DNA of 64,000 nucleotides from Polynucleobacter sp. AP-Ainpum-60-G11 (GTDB lineage: Bacteria; Pseudomonadota; Gammaproteobacteria; Burkholderiales; Burkholderiaceae): contig NZ_CP061318.1 in assembly GCF_018688375.1 (NCBI RefSeq), positions 434,001 to 498,000 on the forward strand. The letters run 5' to 3'. The position numbers and the translations under genes are program-made. How positions within the stretch are numbered: position 1 is the stretch's first letter; each line of letters starts with the position of its first letter. Shown here piece after piece: positions 26,668 through 35,223 of this stretch. The notes beneath the pieces are model-generated. The model did no database searches. It was not told the origin of the DNA and saw only the letters and a list, made by a program, of their open reading frames with translations.

Positions 26668-27454
26668 ATTTTTAATCCAGTCTGCGCTGACCTTGTCGCT
26701 ATTGATCCTTGGTTCCACTAGCTTTGCGCAATCATGGCCTGGTGGCCCAGCTACGCCAGAAAGCGGTACCAATCAAACCCTATCTACACAAGATAAGGCT
26801 ACTATTTCTCAGAATTCTCTAGACCAAGCCCAAGTCGGCCCGGATGATTGTGAGGCGAAGTTTCCTTTCCCCTCCTCAACAAAGCGTGATCCCTATGCTG
26901 AAAATGGTCCTGAGGTTTGCAAAAAATTGCAGATTCGCGGACAAAGAATGCAGTGCGAGGTAGATTCGCTCTTATTGGAAAAACCGACTAGCTCCACCAC
27001 TGGTTCCAAGATTGAATTGGCTGCTTGGGCTCGTTGCAATAGCAAGGTGGCATCTCTGCTAATTGAAGGCTATTACTTACCTGCCAGTGAAATTGAGCGT
27101 CGCCTTCAAATCTGTAGCGCGAACTTTTATGCTGATCCTGGAAAAATGCCAAAGTTGGGTTGGTACCAACGTTTTCTGAAGTGGGCAACTAGCAATGATT
27201 TAACCCCACCCCCTACAGATGCGGCGCTTGAAGTGGCGTTGAGGCAATCTACCCCACTAGAGAACCACCAGGATGCTGCTGGACTGATGAAATGTGAGTG
27301 GATGTTTTCCAGAAGTAGGTCGCCAATGATTGATGTTCTTCCAGGAGGCAGTCTGGCTGATGCATCGAATGCTCCCCCAGTTGCACCAGTGAAAAAGACG
27401 ACTCCTAAGCGTCCAGCACCCAAAACACCACCGCAGGGTTCCACAAAGCTTTGA
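26657..27454 (+). CDS. Unknown secreted protein translationally coupled to fliR
   Basis: 265 aa from ATG 26657. An N-terminal signal peptide (hydrophobic core near 9-20, ending TSFAQ) is followed by a Ser/Thr/Gln-rich linker, a Cys-containing helical region of about residues 60-210, and a Pro/Lys-rich tail. The several cysteines after the signal suggest disulfides in the periplasm. I recognise no family. Its start lies inside fliR (11-bp overlap), so it is translated with the export gate genes. That argues for a flagellar or periplasmic accessory role, but the function is unknown. Confidence 0.75.
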   Translation: MQDKFLIQSALTLSLLILGSTSFAQSWPGGPATPESGTNQTLSTQDKATISQNSLDQAQVGPDDCEAKFPFPSSTKRDPYAENGPEVCKKLQIRGQRMQCEVDSLLLEKPTSSTTGSKIELAAWARCNSKVASLLIEGYYLPASEIERRLQICSANFYADPGKMPKLGWYQRFLKWATSNDLTPPPTDAALEVALRQSTPLENHQDAAGLMKCEWMFSRSRSPMIDVLPGGSLADASNAPPVAPVKKTTPKRPAPKTPPQGSTKL

Positions 27455-27468
27455 TTTATAAAACAATA

Positions 27469-27495
27469 TAAACATCATAACTAAAATATCCGTAA
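27469..27495 (+). promoter_or_regulatory. Probable FliA (sigma-28) promoter of the carbonic anhydrase gene
   Basis: TAAA (27469-27472), 15 bases, then ATCCGTAA (27488-27495). Spacing and both boxes match the element before fliC (5700-5726); the shared string extends to TAAACA and TCCGTAATC. Transcription would start within a few bases of the ATG at 27504, giving a leaderless or nearly leaderless mRNA. That is odd and lowers confidence. Confidence 0.5.
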
Positions 27496-27503
27496 TCGAT
27501 ACC

Positions 27504-28565
27504 ATGAATAAAAATACTAAACTTTCTCTCTCTTTGCTCGCTATTTTGCTGACATCTTTGATGAGTAATGGCGGTTTTGCAAATGATTCACATGCTCCTG
27601 CCCCTACGGCAAGTGCTGATAAGCCAAAAGCTTCAGCCGCAAACACAACATCGGGAGCTGGTGACGATGACATGAGCAAGGTATTACTTAATAAGATTAA
27701 TAAAGGCTCTGGGGATATCGTGATTCGCACAGGCGACCTTCCTAGCGGCACGGCTGCTGTTGAAGCAAAGTCTGAAAGTAAACCAAAGGCGACTAAGGCA
27801 GCCGCTAAAGTAGTTGAAGTGGACCATCATGACGTGCATTGGTCTTACGTTGACGGCCCTGGAGGTCCAGAAAACTGGGGTAACTTAAGTAAAGATAATT
27901 TGGCTTGTTTAAAAGGCAAAACCCAATCACCTATCAATATCAATGTCGATAGGGCTGTTAAAGCAGAGCTCACCCCCTTAGAGTTTCTATACAGACCCTC
28001 CCAGCTTTCTATCGTAGATAACGGCCATACAGTCCAGGTGAACTATGGAGAGGGTAGCAATTTAATTGCCGATGGCCGTCAATATAGATTGGTTCAATTT
28101 CACTTTCATAAGCCTAGTGAAGAGGCGGTTAATGGCGAGCGTACCGATATGGTGGCCCATTTAGTGCACCAGCACTACGATGGCAGCTTGGCAGTGGTCG
28201 GTGTATTGATGACTACAAAACCACCGGCAGCCAATAGAAAGTCCTGGTGGGGTAGTGAAGAAGTGAAGGGTAATGGGCTAATTCAGACTCTTTGGAATAA
28301 CGTTCCACTTATCAAAGGCAAGTCAGAAGCCCCAGGAGTCATCATTGATGTGAACCAGATTCTGCCAGCTGATAAGAGCTATTTCACCTACATGGGTTCG
28401 CTCACAACACCACCTTGCAGCGAGAATGTATTGTGGTTTGTGATGAAAAACCCAATTTACGTTAGCGAAGAGCAGGTCAAAAACTTCGATCGAATTTATC
28501 CGATGAATGCCCGTCCATTGCAGCCAAAGGGTGATCGCTTGGTTAAAGAGACAAAAGCCAACTAA
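27504..28565 (+). CDS. Alpha-type carbonic anhydrase with long N-terminal extension
   Basis: 353 aa. A signal peptide (about 1-26) and an Ala/Lys/Pro-rich ~80-residue linker precede a complete alpha-carbonic anhydrase domain (about 108-345). Zinc ligands are H200 and H202 (FHFHKPSEE) and H219 (HLVH); the gatekeeper pair is T301-T302 in SLTTPP; C135 and C305 match the conserved disulfide. It hydrates CO2 to bicarbonate and a proton in the periplasm. The extra linker is unlike typical ~250-aa bacterial homologues. It stands alone between fliR's operon and flgB, with a FliA-like promoter in front and tandem terminators behind. Confidence 0.93.
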   Translation: MNKNTKLSLSLLAILLTSLMSNGGFANDSHAPAPTASADKPKASAANTTSGAGDDDMSKVLLNKINKGSGDIVIRTGDLPSGTAAVEAKSESKPKATKAAAKVVEVDHHDVHWSYVDGPGGPENWGNLSKDNLACLKGKTQSPININVDRAVKAELTPLEFLYRPSQLSIVDNGHTVQVNYGEGSNLIADGRQYRLVQFHFHKPSEEAVNGERTDMVAHLVHQHYDGSLAVVGVLMTTKPPAANRKSWWGSEEVKGNGLIQTLWNNVPLIKGKSEAPGVIIDVNQILPADKSYFTYMGSLTTPPCSENVLWFVMKNPIYVSEEQVKNFDRIYPMNARPLQPKGDRLVKETKAN

Positions 28566-28574
28566 ATCTTGGCT

Positions 28575-28669
28575 TATTGGCAAAAGCTGCCAATAGGATC
28601 GCTAAGTTTAGCGATAAGTCGGCAATTTTTGCCGCTTTTTAGAAAAAACCCCAGTTTTTGGGGTTTTCT
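28575..28669 (+). terminator. Four tandem hairpins ending in rho-independent terminators
   Basis: Successive stems: TATTGGCA/TGCCAATA (28575-28595), ATCGCTAA/TTAGCGAT (28598-28615), CGGCAA/TTGCCG followed by CTTTTT (28620-28640), and AAAACCCC/GGGGTTTT (28645-28667). The last two have T-runs and are terminators. The first two may protect the mRNA end or form a protein-binding site. They insulate flgB from upstream transcription. Confidence 0.85.
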
Positions 28670-28760
28670 TCATTTCAGAGTGATCTTTGTCCATCAAGTC
28701 GGCGATAAAGTAGTTGGCTTAAAAAGTTAGCATTTACTAATTTTAATCTCCATATAAAAC

Positions 28761-28777
28761 TGGCACGGTCCTTGCAT
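28761..28777 (+). promoter_or_regulatory. Sigma-54 promoter of the flgB operon
   Basis: TGGCACGGTCCTTGCAT matches the sigma-54 consensus TGGCACG-N4-TTGCA perfectly, with GG at 28762-28763 and GC at 28774-28775. It lies about 60 bp upstream of flgB and should be activated by the FlrC-like regulator encoded in this window. Confidence 0.95.
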
Positions 28778-28835
28778 ATTCATATGTGAGGATTTTCCCC
28801 TCAGGATTTGTATTCCCTTAACGGGTGGAGAGTAA

Positions 28836-29252
28836 ATGAACGCTGTACCGAAATACGACCCTTTAACTTTCGGCGAAAACGCACTAAAACTGCGTACCTA
28901 TCGCCAGCAAGTGCTTGGGAACAATTTGGCAAACTCCGATACTCCTGGCTATAAAGCCAGAGATATCCGCTTTGCTGACGTATTGAAGGCGCAGTTAGAT
29001 GGCAAAACATCCTCTAGCGCTATTGGAATGGCAACAACGCATTCAGCTCACATTCCTGGCAAGGTGCCGCAAGAAGATCCGCGCTTGCTCTATCGCATCC
29101 CAAATCAGCCGTCGATGGATGGCAATACGGTTGATGCTGACGTTGAGCTTACAGAATTTACAAAGAATTCAGTATTTACTGAGTCAGCACTGAATATGTT
29201 GGGTAGCACTATTCGTGGTCGTATGTCTGCTATTACAGGTCAACCTTCATGA
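28836..29252 (+). CDS. flgB: Flagellar proximal rod protein FlgB
   Basis: 138 aa. Rod/hook N-terminal signature LGNNLANSDTPGYKARDI and a C-terminal helix ending MLGSTIRGRMSAITGQ. First gene of the long sigma-54-driven flgBCDEFGHIJKL-motAB unit. It overlaps flgC by ATGA. Confidence 0.97.
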   Translation: MNAVPKYDPLTFGENALKLRTYRQQVLGNNLANSDTPGYKARDIRFADVLKAQLDGKTSSSAIGMATTHSAHIPGKVPQEDPRLLYRIPNQPSMDGNTVDADVELTEFTKNSVFTESALNMLGSTIRGRMSAITGQPS

Positions 29253-29653
29253 GTTTATTAGGCGCATTTAATATCGGCTCGACTGGCCTCACAGCTCAGG
29301 CAATGCGCTTGAATGTGACTGCATCGAATATTGCGAATGCTGAAAGCGTCTCTGGACCTGATGGACGCCCATATCGCGCTAGACAGGTGGAATTTACAGC
29401 GATCACGAAGCCAGGGTCTCCTGGATCGGGGGTTGAGGTAAGTAAGGTATTAGAAAGCGATGCTCCATTAAGAATGGAATATCGCCCCGGCCATCCAAAG
29501 GCAAATGCTGCTGGTTATGTAGAGATGCCCAACGTCAATCCAGTAGAAGAAATGGTGAACATGATTTCTGCATCACGTTCATATCAAATGAATGTGGAAG
29601 CAATGAACGTATCTAGGCAGTTGATGTTGAAGACCCTTGATTTAGGTAAGTAA
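29249..29653 (+). CDS. flgC: Flagellar proximal rod protein FlgC
   Basis: 134 aa. N-terminal LNVTASNIANAES motif and C-terminal NPVEEMVNMISASRSYQMNVEAM, typical of FlgC. It overlaps flgB by four bases (ATGA). Confidence 0.97.
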   Translation: MSLLGAFNIGSTGLTAQAMRLNVTASNIANAESVSGPDGRPYRARQVEFTAITKPGSPGSGVEVSKVLESDAPLRMEYRPGHPKANAAGYVEMPNVNPVEEMVNMISASRSYQMNVEAMNVSRQLMLKTLDLGK

Positions 29654-29689
29654 TTAAAAGAGAGCATGCGTAAAGCATAAGAGGAAACT

Positions 29690-30391
29690 ATGGCAATCAC
29701 TAATCCAATGAGCGGCATTCGTACTTATGATCCAACTACGGCTAATAAGCCGGCTGATGCTGCAGCTACATCTTCAACAGGTGGCACTGCCGCTGAGCAA
29801 ACTCAGAACTTTCTTAAGTTATTGATTGCACAGATTCAGAATCAAGATCCAATGTCCCCAATGGATGCATCCACCATGACTGCGCAAATGTCGCAGCTCA
29901 ACATGGTGAGCAGCATGGGCAATATGAATACTTCCATGACAGCCATGCTTGCACAAATGCAAAGCGTGAATTTCATGAACCAAGCTGCGTTGATTGGCCA
30001 TAGCCCAGCGGTCGCTGGTAACGGTATTGCTTTTGATGGCACCAACCAAGTTATGTTGGGTGCTAATGCAGAAAATCCATTGAAGTCGGTTGTTGCAACT
30101 ATTACTGACGCTGCCGGTAACGTTGTTAATAGCGTTGATTTAGGCAACATCAATGCTGGTATGAGTAACTTTATTTGGAATGGTCAGGATGCTGACGGCA
30201 ACACAGTCGAGGCTGGAATGTACTACCTCAGCTTGGCTGGAACAAATTCAGCCGACGCGAGTGAGAATCCAACGGCATATGTTGCATCAGCAGTTGCTTC
30301 TGTAACTAAGGGTGCTAATGGTGACGCAATTTTGAATTTATTGGATGGAAGAACAATTAATTCTTCCGAAGTACAGCAGTGGATCAGCTAA
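29690..30391 (+). CDS. flgD: Flagellar hook capping protein FlgD
   Basis: 233 aa. The FlgD_N segment QTQNFLKLLIAQIQNQDPM with the downstream Met/Ser/Gln-rich helix is followed by an Ig/Tudor-like domain (NFIWNGQDADGNTVEAGMYY). FlgD caps the growing hook. It is preceded by a GAGG Shine-Dalgarno. Confidence 0.95.
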   Translation: MAITNPMSGIRTYDPTTANKPADAAATSSTGGTAAEQTQNFLKLLIAQIQNQDPMSPMDASTMTAQMSQLNMVSSMGNMNTSMTAMLAQMQSVNFMNQAALIGHSPAVAGNGIAFDGTNQVMLGANAENPLKSVVATITDAAGNVVNSVDLGNINAGMSNFIWNGQDADGNTVEAGMYYLSLAGTNSADASENPTAYVASAVASVTKGANGDAILNLLDGRTINSSEVQQWIS

Positions 30392-30476
30392 GAAAAACGC
30401 AAGAAAAAATAAATAGTAGACAACAAACAAAAGTAAGCAAGATAAACAAAGTAAAGCAGAGATAAAAGGAAGAAAA

Positions 30477-32900
30477 ATGGGATACGGAATCGGATTATCA
30501 GGATTAAAGTCAGCCTCCGAGGCAATTGACGTTACCAGTAATAACATCTCAAACGCACAGACCGTTGGATATAAGTCTGGCGAGTACGTATTCTCTGATC
30601 AATTTTTCAGAGCGCAGGATCCGCAATCTGTAGACCGTGCTGGTATGGGTGCATATCGTATGGCCATCCGCCGTACTGGTAGTTACGGAACAGTTGTGAA
30701 TTCCCAAAATCCTTTGGATATGGCCATTACTGGCCCTGGTATGTTCATGATGGCAAAAACTGTTGATGGAACAGTGCCAACAGAAAACCCAACTAAATTC
30801 CAGTATTCACGTAACGGCCAGTTTGCAGTTGACAATCAAAACCGCATCGTCAATGAAAATGGCATGTATCTCGTTGGATATCCTGCAGATTCATCTGGAA
30901 CAATTATCTCAAGCGCTAAATCAGTATTGATTCTTGATCGCACTCCTTTGGCGCAGCAGCCAACCAGAAATTCAAATCTGGAATTAAATCTAGATAATCG
31001 TGTTGATCCAAAAACTGGTAACGTGTTTTCACCAACTGATCCGACAACTTACAGCCAAGCGACATCACAGACAATCTATGACGATAAAGGCTTTGCGCAT
31101 ACTTTATCTATGTTCTATAAAAAAGTAAGCTCTCAGGACTTAACTATTAGCGCTGATGAAGTTGGAACTGCAGCAGGTAGCACATTTAACTTCAGCCCTA
31201 CTCAGACCATTGATCCAGACATTGCATCTGTTGATTCATACAATAGGCCGCCTGGCGAGCAATTTAATAAAATTTCTTCTACAGCAGTTGCCTTGGGAAC
31301 TGGTGCCGCGAGTACTGAGTCAATTTATGAGGCAACACTAACTCCAATGAGTGGTGCGGCAAATACCGTGGGTACGGTATATAACTTACGTTTAAGGGAT
31401 GGCACGAATCTCACTCTTACTCAGACCGTAGCCGGAACAAGCTTAGTTAAAGCAGAGTACACCGTCAACGTAGATCGATTCGAAGTATTTGCAACGGTGG
31501 ATGGAAATCCTGTTACCCCAGATGCAAGTATCACGACACCAACTCCTCCTTCAAGGACTGCCGGCGCCGCAGCGGTTACAGAATCGAATTCAGTAGTGTT
31601 CCCAGCACTGACGACTGGTGAAACATTCACCATGGCTGGCCTAACATTTACCTCTGGAACGGGAACGACTTCAGCGCAACTTGCTGCAGCTTTTGCCAGC
31701 ATTACGCCTGGAGAGGGTTTCGCAACAGTTAATTCAAATAATTCACTAACAACACCATTAACTGTAGGTGCATTTACAGCTGGTACTGTAGCGGGGTGGT
31801 CCAGTGGAGCGAGAACAGGCTCTACAGTAGTATTTACAAGTAGTACTGCGTATACCTCTGTTTCAGATTTAGTAAGTACAGGTACTCGCGCTACATTACC
31901 AACTATAACCACAACAGAGGGTGTAGCAGCATCAGCATCCATGGTGTTTAATGCTTTAGCAGCCGGCCAAAAATTAACTATGGCAGGCCTAACATTTACT
32001 GCTGGAACATCTGGAGCTACAGCGGCTCAAGTTGCAGCTGCATTTGCAAGCATTACTGCGGGTCAGGCATATACAACAGTTAATACCAATAATTCATTAA
32101 CCGGGGCTTCTACAGGTGGTGTGTTTACATCAGGTGCCGCTGCCGAATGGTCTACGGGAACTGCCACAGCAGCAACTGTAGTCTTTACCTGCACAGCTGG
32201 AAAATCTGGAGTCACTGGTTTAACTAGTGTTTTGGATCCTGTCGTTGGTGGAATAGCTGACGCGAGTGTATTGATTGAGGGTTCACCAGTAGCTGAGCAG
32301 CAATCGCTTGGGGTAATGGGCTTTATTGCTGGAAAAAACATAGACTCATTATCAAAGGACTCATTTGGTAACCCACAATTCGCAACACGATTTAATATTG
32401 ATGCATCACGTGGCGAGGGGTCAGAATATGGTCAGACCCTAAATGGTGGTGGTATTCAGCTAACCATTGAGGCAAATGGAAGTACCGGCTATTCATCTGC
32501 AGCGCAAACTTATACCAATACTCAAGATGGATCAGCAACTTCCCAGTTAGCCTCATATAACGTTGACTCAAGCGGTCGGTTGGTGGCTCAGTATGACAAT
32601 GGAAGCTCGGTTGTTAAAGGTCAATTGATTCTGGCCTACTTCAATAACCTAGAGGGGTTGATTCCAAATGGAAATAATACTTATGAAGCTTCTTCAGCTT
32701 CAGGTGAGCCATTATTGAGCTTCCCAGGTGATGGAACTTTGGGTGCGATTCGCTCGAAAGCAGTTGAGCAATCAAACGTTGATCTTACAGAAGAATTGGT
32801 GAAGTTGATGGTATTGCAGCGTCAATATTCCGCTGTATCACAAGCTACTAAAGTAATGGCGGCTACCTTGATTGATGATGCTATCAACATCGGTCGTTAA
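30477..32900 (+). CDS. flgE: Flagellar hook protein FlgE (enlarged)
   Basis: 807 aa, about twice the size of enteric FlgE (~400). The N-terminus (GLSGLKSASEAIDVTSNNISNA, VGYKSGEYVFSDQF) and the C-terminus (VDLTEELVKLMVLQRQYSAVSQ) are intact. The extra length is a Thr/Ala/Gly-rich insert in the middle containing two homologous ~105-aa modules (TMAGLTFTSG... and TMAGLTFTAG...). Large surface inserts in hook proteins are tolerated because they face outward. The gene is preceded by an 85-bp A-rich spacer after flgD with a GGAAG Shine-Dalgarno. Confidence 0.95.
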   Translation: MGYGIGLSGLKSASEAIDVTSNNISNAQTVGYKSGEYVFSDQFFRAQDPQSVDRAGMGAYRMAIRRTGSYGTVVNSQNPLDMAITGPGMFMMAKTVDGTVPTENPTKFQYSRNGQFAVDNQNRIVNENGMYLVGYPADSSGTIISSAKSVLILDRTPLAQQPTRNSNLELNLDNRVDPKTGNVFSPTDPTTYSQATSQTIYDDKGFAHTLSMFYKKVSSQDLTISADEVGTAAGSTFNFSPTQTIDPDIASVDSYNRPPGEQFNKISSTAVALGTGAASTESIYEATLTPMSGAANTVGTVYNLRLRDGTNLTLTQTVAGTSLVKAEYTVNVDRFEVFATVDGNPVTPDASITTPTPPSRTAGAAAVTESNSVVFPALTTGETFTMAGLTFTSGTGTTSAQLAAAFASITPGEGFATVNSNNSLTTPLTVGAFTAGTVAGWSSGARTGSTVVFTSSTAYTSVSDLVSTGTRATLPTITTTEGVAASASMVFNALAAGQKLTMAGLTFTAGTSGATAAQVAAAFASITAGQAYTTVNTNNSLTGASTGGVFTSGAAAEWSTGTATAATVVFTCTAGKSGVTGLTSVLDPVVGGIADASVLIEGSPVAEQQSLGVMGFIAGKNIDSLSKDSFGNPQFATRFNIDASRGEGSEYGQTLNGGGIQLTIEANGSTGYSSAAQTYTNTQDGSATSQLASYNVDSSGRLVAQYDNGSSVVKGQLILAYFNNLEGLIPNGNNTYEASSASGEPLLSFPGDGTLGAIRSKAVEQSNVDLTEELVKLMVLQRQYSAVSQATKVMAATLIDDAINIGR
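31573..32235 (+). repeat. Two homologous modules inside the flgE insert
   Basis: Protein-level duplication: module 1 at about 31573-31880 and module 2 at about 31915-32235. Each contains SxVFxAL, F/LTMAGLTFT, AQxAAAFASIT, TVNxNNSLT and a STVVFT-like strand. DNA identity is only moderate, so the duplication is not recent. Similar GLTFTA...AAAFA units occur in large secreted adhesins (general family knowledge). Confidence 0.85.
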
Positions 32901-32922
32901 TAGAAGGTAATCGACCAATCAC

Positions 32923-33684
32923 ATGATCAATCGTTACGCATACACCTCGATGACCGGAGCAACTGCATCTACGCAGCAGTTGGCAGTGACTTCGAATAAT
33001 TTGGCAAATTCATTAACGCCAGGTTTTCGTGAGGTGATTAGTGCATTTCGCGCGGTGCCGCTAAAGGGTGACGGCGTGCCCTTTACAGGCAATGGTGCTG
33101 ATACGCGCGTGTTTTCGGTTGAGACAACGCCCAGTAGTAATTTCACACAAGGCCAGTTACAAACAACCGGCAACGCTTTGGATGTGGCAATTAAAGGTGA
33201 TGGTATGTTCACTGTTCGTCGCCCAGATGGCCAAGAAGCCTACACCAGGGCTGGTAAGTTCATGGTCAATGAGCAGGGTATGTTGATGATTGGTAAAGAC
33301 ATACCAGTGGTCGGTGCTGGTGGAACTATCACGATTCCGATTGGAGCAACTGTTCAAATTGCTGAAGATGGTGCTGTGTATACCCAGTTACCTGGAACCC
33401 AGTTCTTAAATCAAGCGGGAAAACTCAAGCTAGTTAATCCAAACACTAATGACCTGGTTCGAGCAGCTGACGGCTTATTTGATCTTCCCGGTCAACAGGC
33501 TGCAGCAGATCCGCTAGTCAGGGTTGTGCAAGGCGCATTCGAAATGAGTAATAACAATCCGACTTTGGCAATGGTGCAAATGATTGATCAGAGTCGTATG
33601 TTTGATTTAAATAGTCGTTCAATTACTTTCGCAGATCAAAACGCAAGATCGGCAACAACCTTGCTATCGCTTTCTAGAGCTTAA
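32923..33684 (+). CDS. flgF: Flagellar rod protein FlgF
   Basis: 253 aa. N-terminal signature QLAVTSNNLANSLTPGFREVISAF, middle LDVAIKGDGMFTVRRPDG, and the helix at the end. FlgF is part of the proximal/distal rod junction. Order between flgE and flgG is standard. Confidence 0.95.
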   Translation: MINRYAYTSMTGATASTQQLAVTSNNLANSLTPGFREVISAFRAVPLKGDGVPFTGNGADTRVFSVETTPSSNFTQGQLQTTGNALDVAIKGDGMFTVRRPDGQEAYTRAGKFMVNEQGMLMIGKDIPVVGAGGTITIPIGATVQIAEDGAVYTQLPGTQFLNQAGKLKLVNPNTNDLVRAADGLFDLPGQQAAADPLVRVVQGAFEMSNNNPTLAMVQMIDQSRMFDLNSRSITFADQNARSATTLLSLSRA

Positions 33685-33712
33685 TCAACATTAAATAACA
33701 AGAGAAAAAACA

Positions 33713-34501
33713 ATGTTACGTTCCTTATGGATAGCAAAAACAGGTATGGACTCTCAGCAGTTCAACCTGGACGTTATTACCAATAACTTAGCAAACTCAT
33801 CGACTACCGCTTTTAAGCGTGTGCAGCCGATGTTTCAGGATTTGCTCTACACCACATTGCGTTCTGCAGGTTCTGCATCCAATGCACAAAATCTCTTACC
33901 AACTGGTTTACAGATCGGTGCTGGTGCTGCGGTTACCTCAACAGAGCGAAACAATATTCAAGGTGGATTAATCCAAACTGGTAACCAGTTGGATGTAGCT
34001 ATTCAGGGCAATGGATTCTTTCAAATCCAGTTAGCAGATGGCACATTGGCTTACACCCGAAATGGTCAGTTTAGTAAGAGCGCAACCGGTCAGATTGTGA
34101 CGATGCAGGGTAACGTGGTTGCGGGTGGCGGAGTGATACCGGCCAATGCAACATCAATCACAATTAACCAAGCTGGTTTAGTTCAGTACACATTGCAGGG
34201 TAATACCAATGCAATTCAAGCCGGTCAGTTGACTATGGCTAACTTCATTAATCCAGCCGGTTTACAGGCTCTGGGCGGTGGTAACTTTATTCCTACGCCT
34301 GCATCAGGAACTGCACAAAATAATATTGCTGGATCAAATGGTATGGGTACAACAAACCAATACTACATCGAGCAATCTAACGTAAACGTTGCTGAAGAAT
34401 TGGTCAATTTGATTGCAGCGCAACGTGCCTATGAAATTAATACACGTGCAGTAACGGCATCTGATCAGATTTTGCAACGCGTAAGTAATATGGGTCAGTA
34501 A
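33713..34501 (+). CDS. flgG: Flagellar distal rod protein FlgG
   Basis: 262 aa. MLRSLWIAKTGMDSQQFNLDVITNNLANSSTTAFKR is the FlgG start in shortened form, and the end reads VAEELVNLIAAQRAYEINTRAV. It forms the distal rod. The stop overlaps the flgH start by one base. Confidence 0.97.
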   Translation: MLRSLWIAKTGMDSQQFNLDVITNNLANSSTTAFKRVQPMFQDLLYTTLRSAGSASNAQNLLPTGLQIGAGAAVTSTERNNIQGGLIQTGNQLDVAIQGNGFFQIQLADGTLAYTRNGQFSKSATGQIVTMQGNVVAGGGVIPANATSITINQAGLVQYTLQGNTNAIQAGQLTMANFINPAGLQALGGGNFIPTPASGTAQNNIAGSNGMGTTNQYYIEQSNVNVAEELVNLIAAQRAYEINTRAVTASDQILQRVSNMGQ

Positions 34502-35223
34502 TGATGAAATTATTTAGAGCCTATCGCGGACTTTCAATTTCAGTATTGAGTGCCATTATTTTGGGTGGTTGCGCAAGTGCTGATCGTCCATCACTACTGA
34601 CAACACCATCTTCTGCAAGGCCAAGACCCATTCAAGAAACATCAGCTAATATGGGCAGCCTTTATCCAGCAAACTCTGGTGGGCCTTATGTCAATGCGGT
34701 GAGTCATCGCCCTCTATTTGAAGACCGTCGTGCTCGCAATGTGGGTGACACATTAACTGTTGTATTGAATGAGACAACCAGTGCTGCGAAGAATTCTGGA
34801 ATGTCAGCTGCACGTAAAGCAAATGCGAGCTCACAGTTTGGTAATACTGGAACAACTCCATTTGGACCCTATACCAGCGTTGCCAACATCGCTAACTTTG
34901 GAGGTTCTGGAGATCTCAAGAGCGAGGGCACAGGTGCTAGTGCAGCGAGTAATACATTCGCGGGCACCATTACGGTTACTGTTGTTGAGATTTTGTCTAA
35001 CGGTAACTTAGTCGTTGCTGGTGAGAAGCAAGTTGCCGTGAGTAACGAAGAAGAAATTATCCGTTTTGGCGGTGTAGTAAACCCCAATACATTGGTCTTT
35101 AATCAAGTGTCTTCACAGCAAGTTGCTGATGCGCGTATTGAATACCGTGGACGTGGTGCAACTGATGATACTCAAGGTACTGGTTGGTTTACAAGGTTGA
35201 TGTTAAAACTCGCGCCATTCTGA
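34501..35223 (+). CDS. flgH: Flagellar L-ring lipoprotein FlgH
   Basis: 240 aa. Lipoprotein signal with lipobox LGGC near residue 22, then LFEDRRARNVGDTLTVVL and a C-terminal RYRG-like IEYRGRGATDD. FlgH builds the outer-membrane L ring. Two adjacent ATG codons (34501, 34504) are possible starts. The end overlaps flgI as TGATG. Confidence 0.96.
   Translation: MMKLFRAYRGLSISVLSAIILGGCASADRPSLLTTPSSARPRPIQETSANMGSLYPANSGGPYVNAVSHRPLFEDRRARNVGDTLTVVLNETTSAAKNSGMSAARKANASSQFGNTGTTPFGPYTSVANIANFGGSGDLKSEGTGASAASNTFAGTITVTVVEILSNGNLVVAGEKQVAVSNEEEIIRFGGVVNPNTLVFNQVSSQQVADARIEYRGRGATDDTQGTGWFTRLMLKLAPF

Noticed and set aside
31421..31942. 173-aa ORF on the minus strand inside flgE
   Set aside because: It is an antisense shadow of a low-complexity Thr/Ala-rich coding region; the plus-strand flgE frame is continuous and conserved at both ends.
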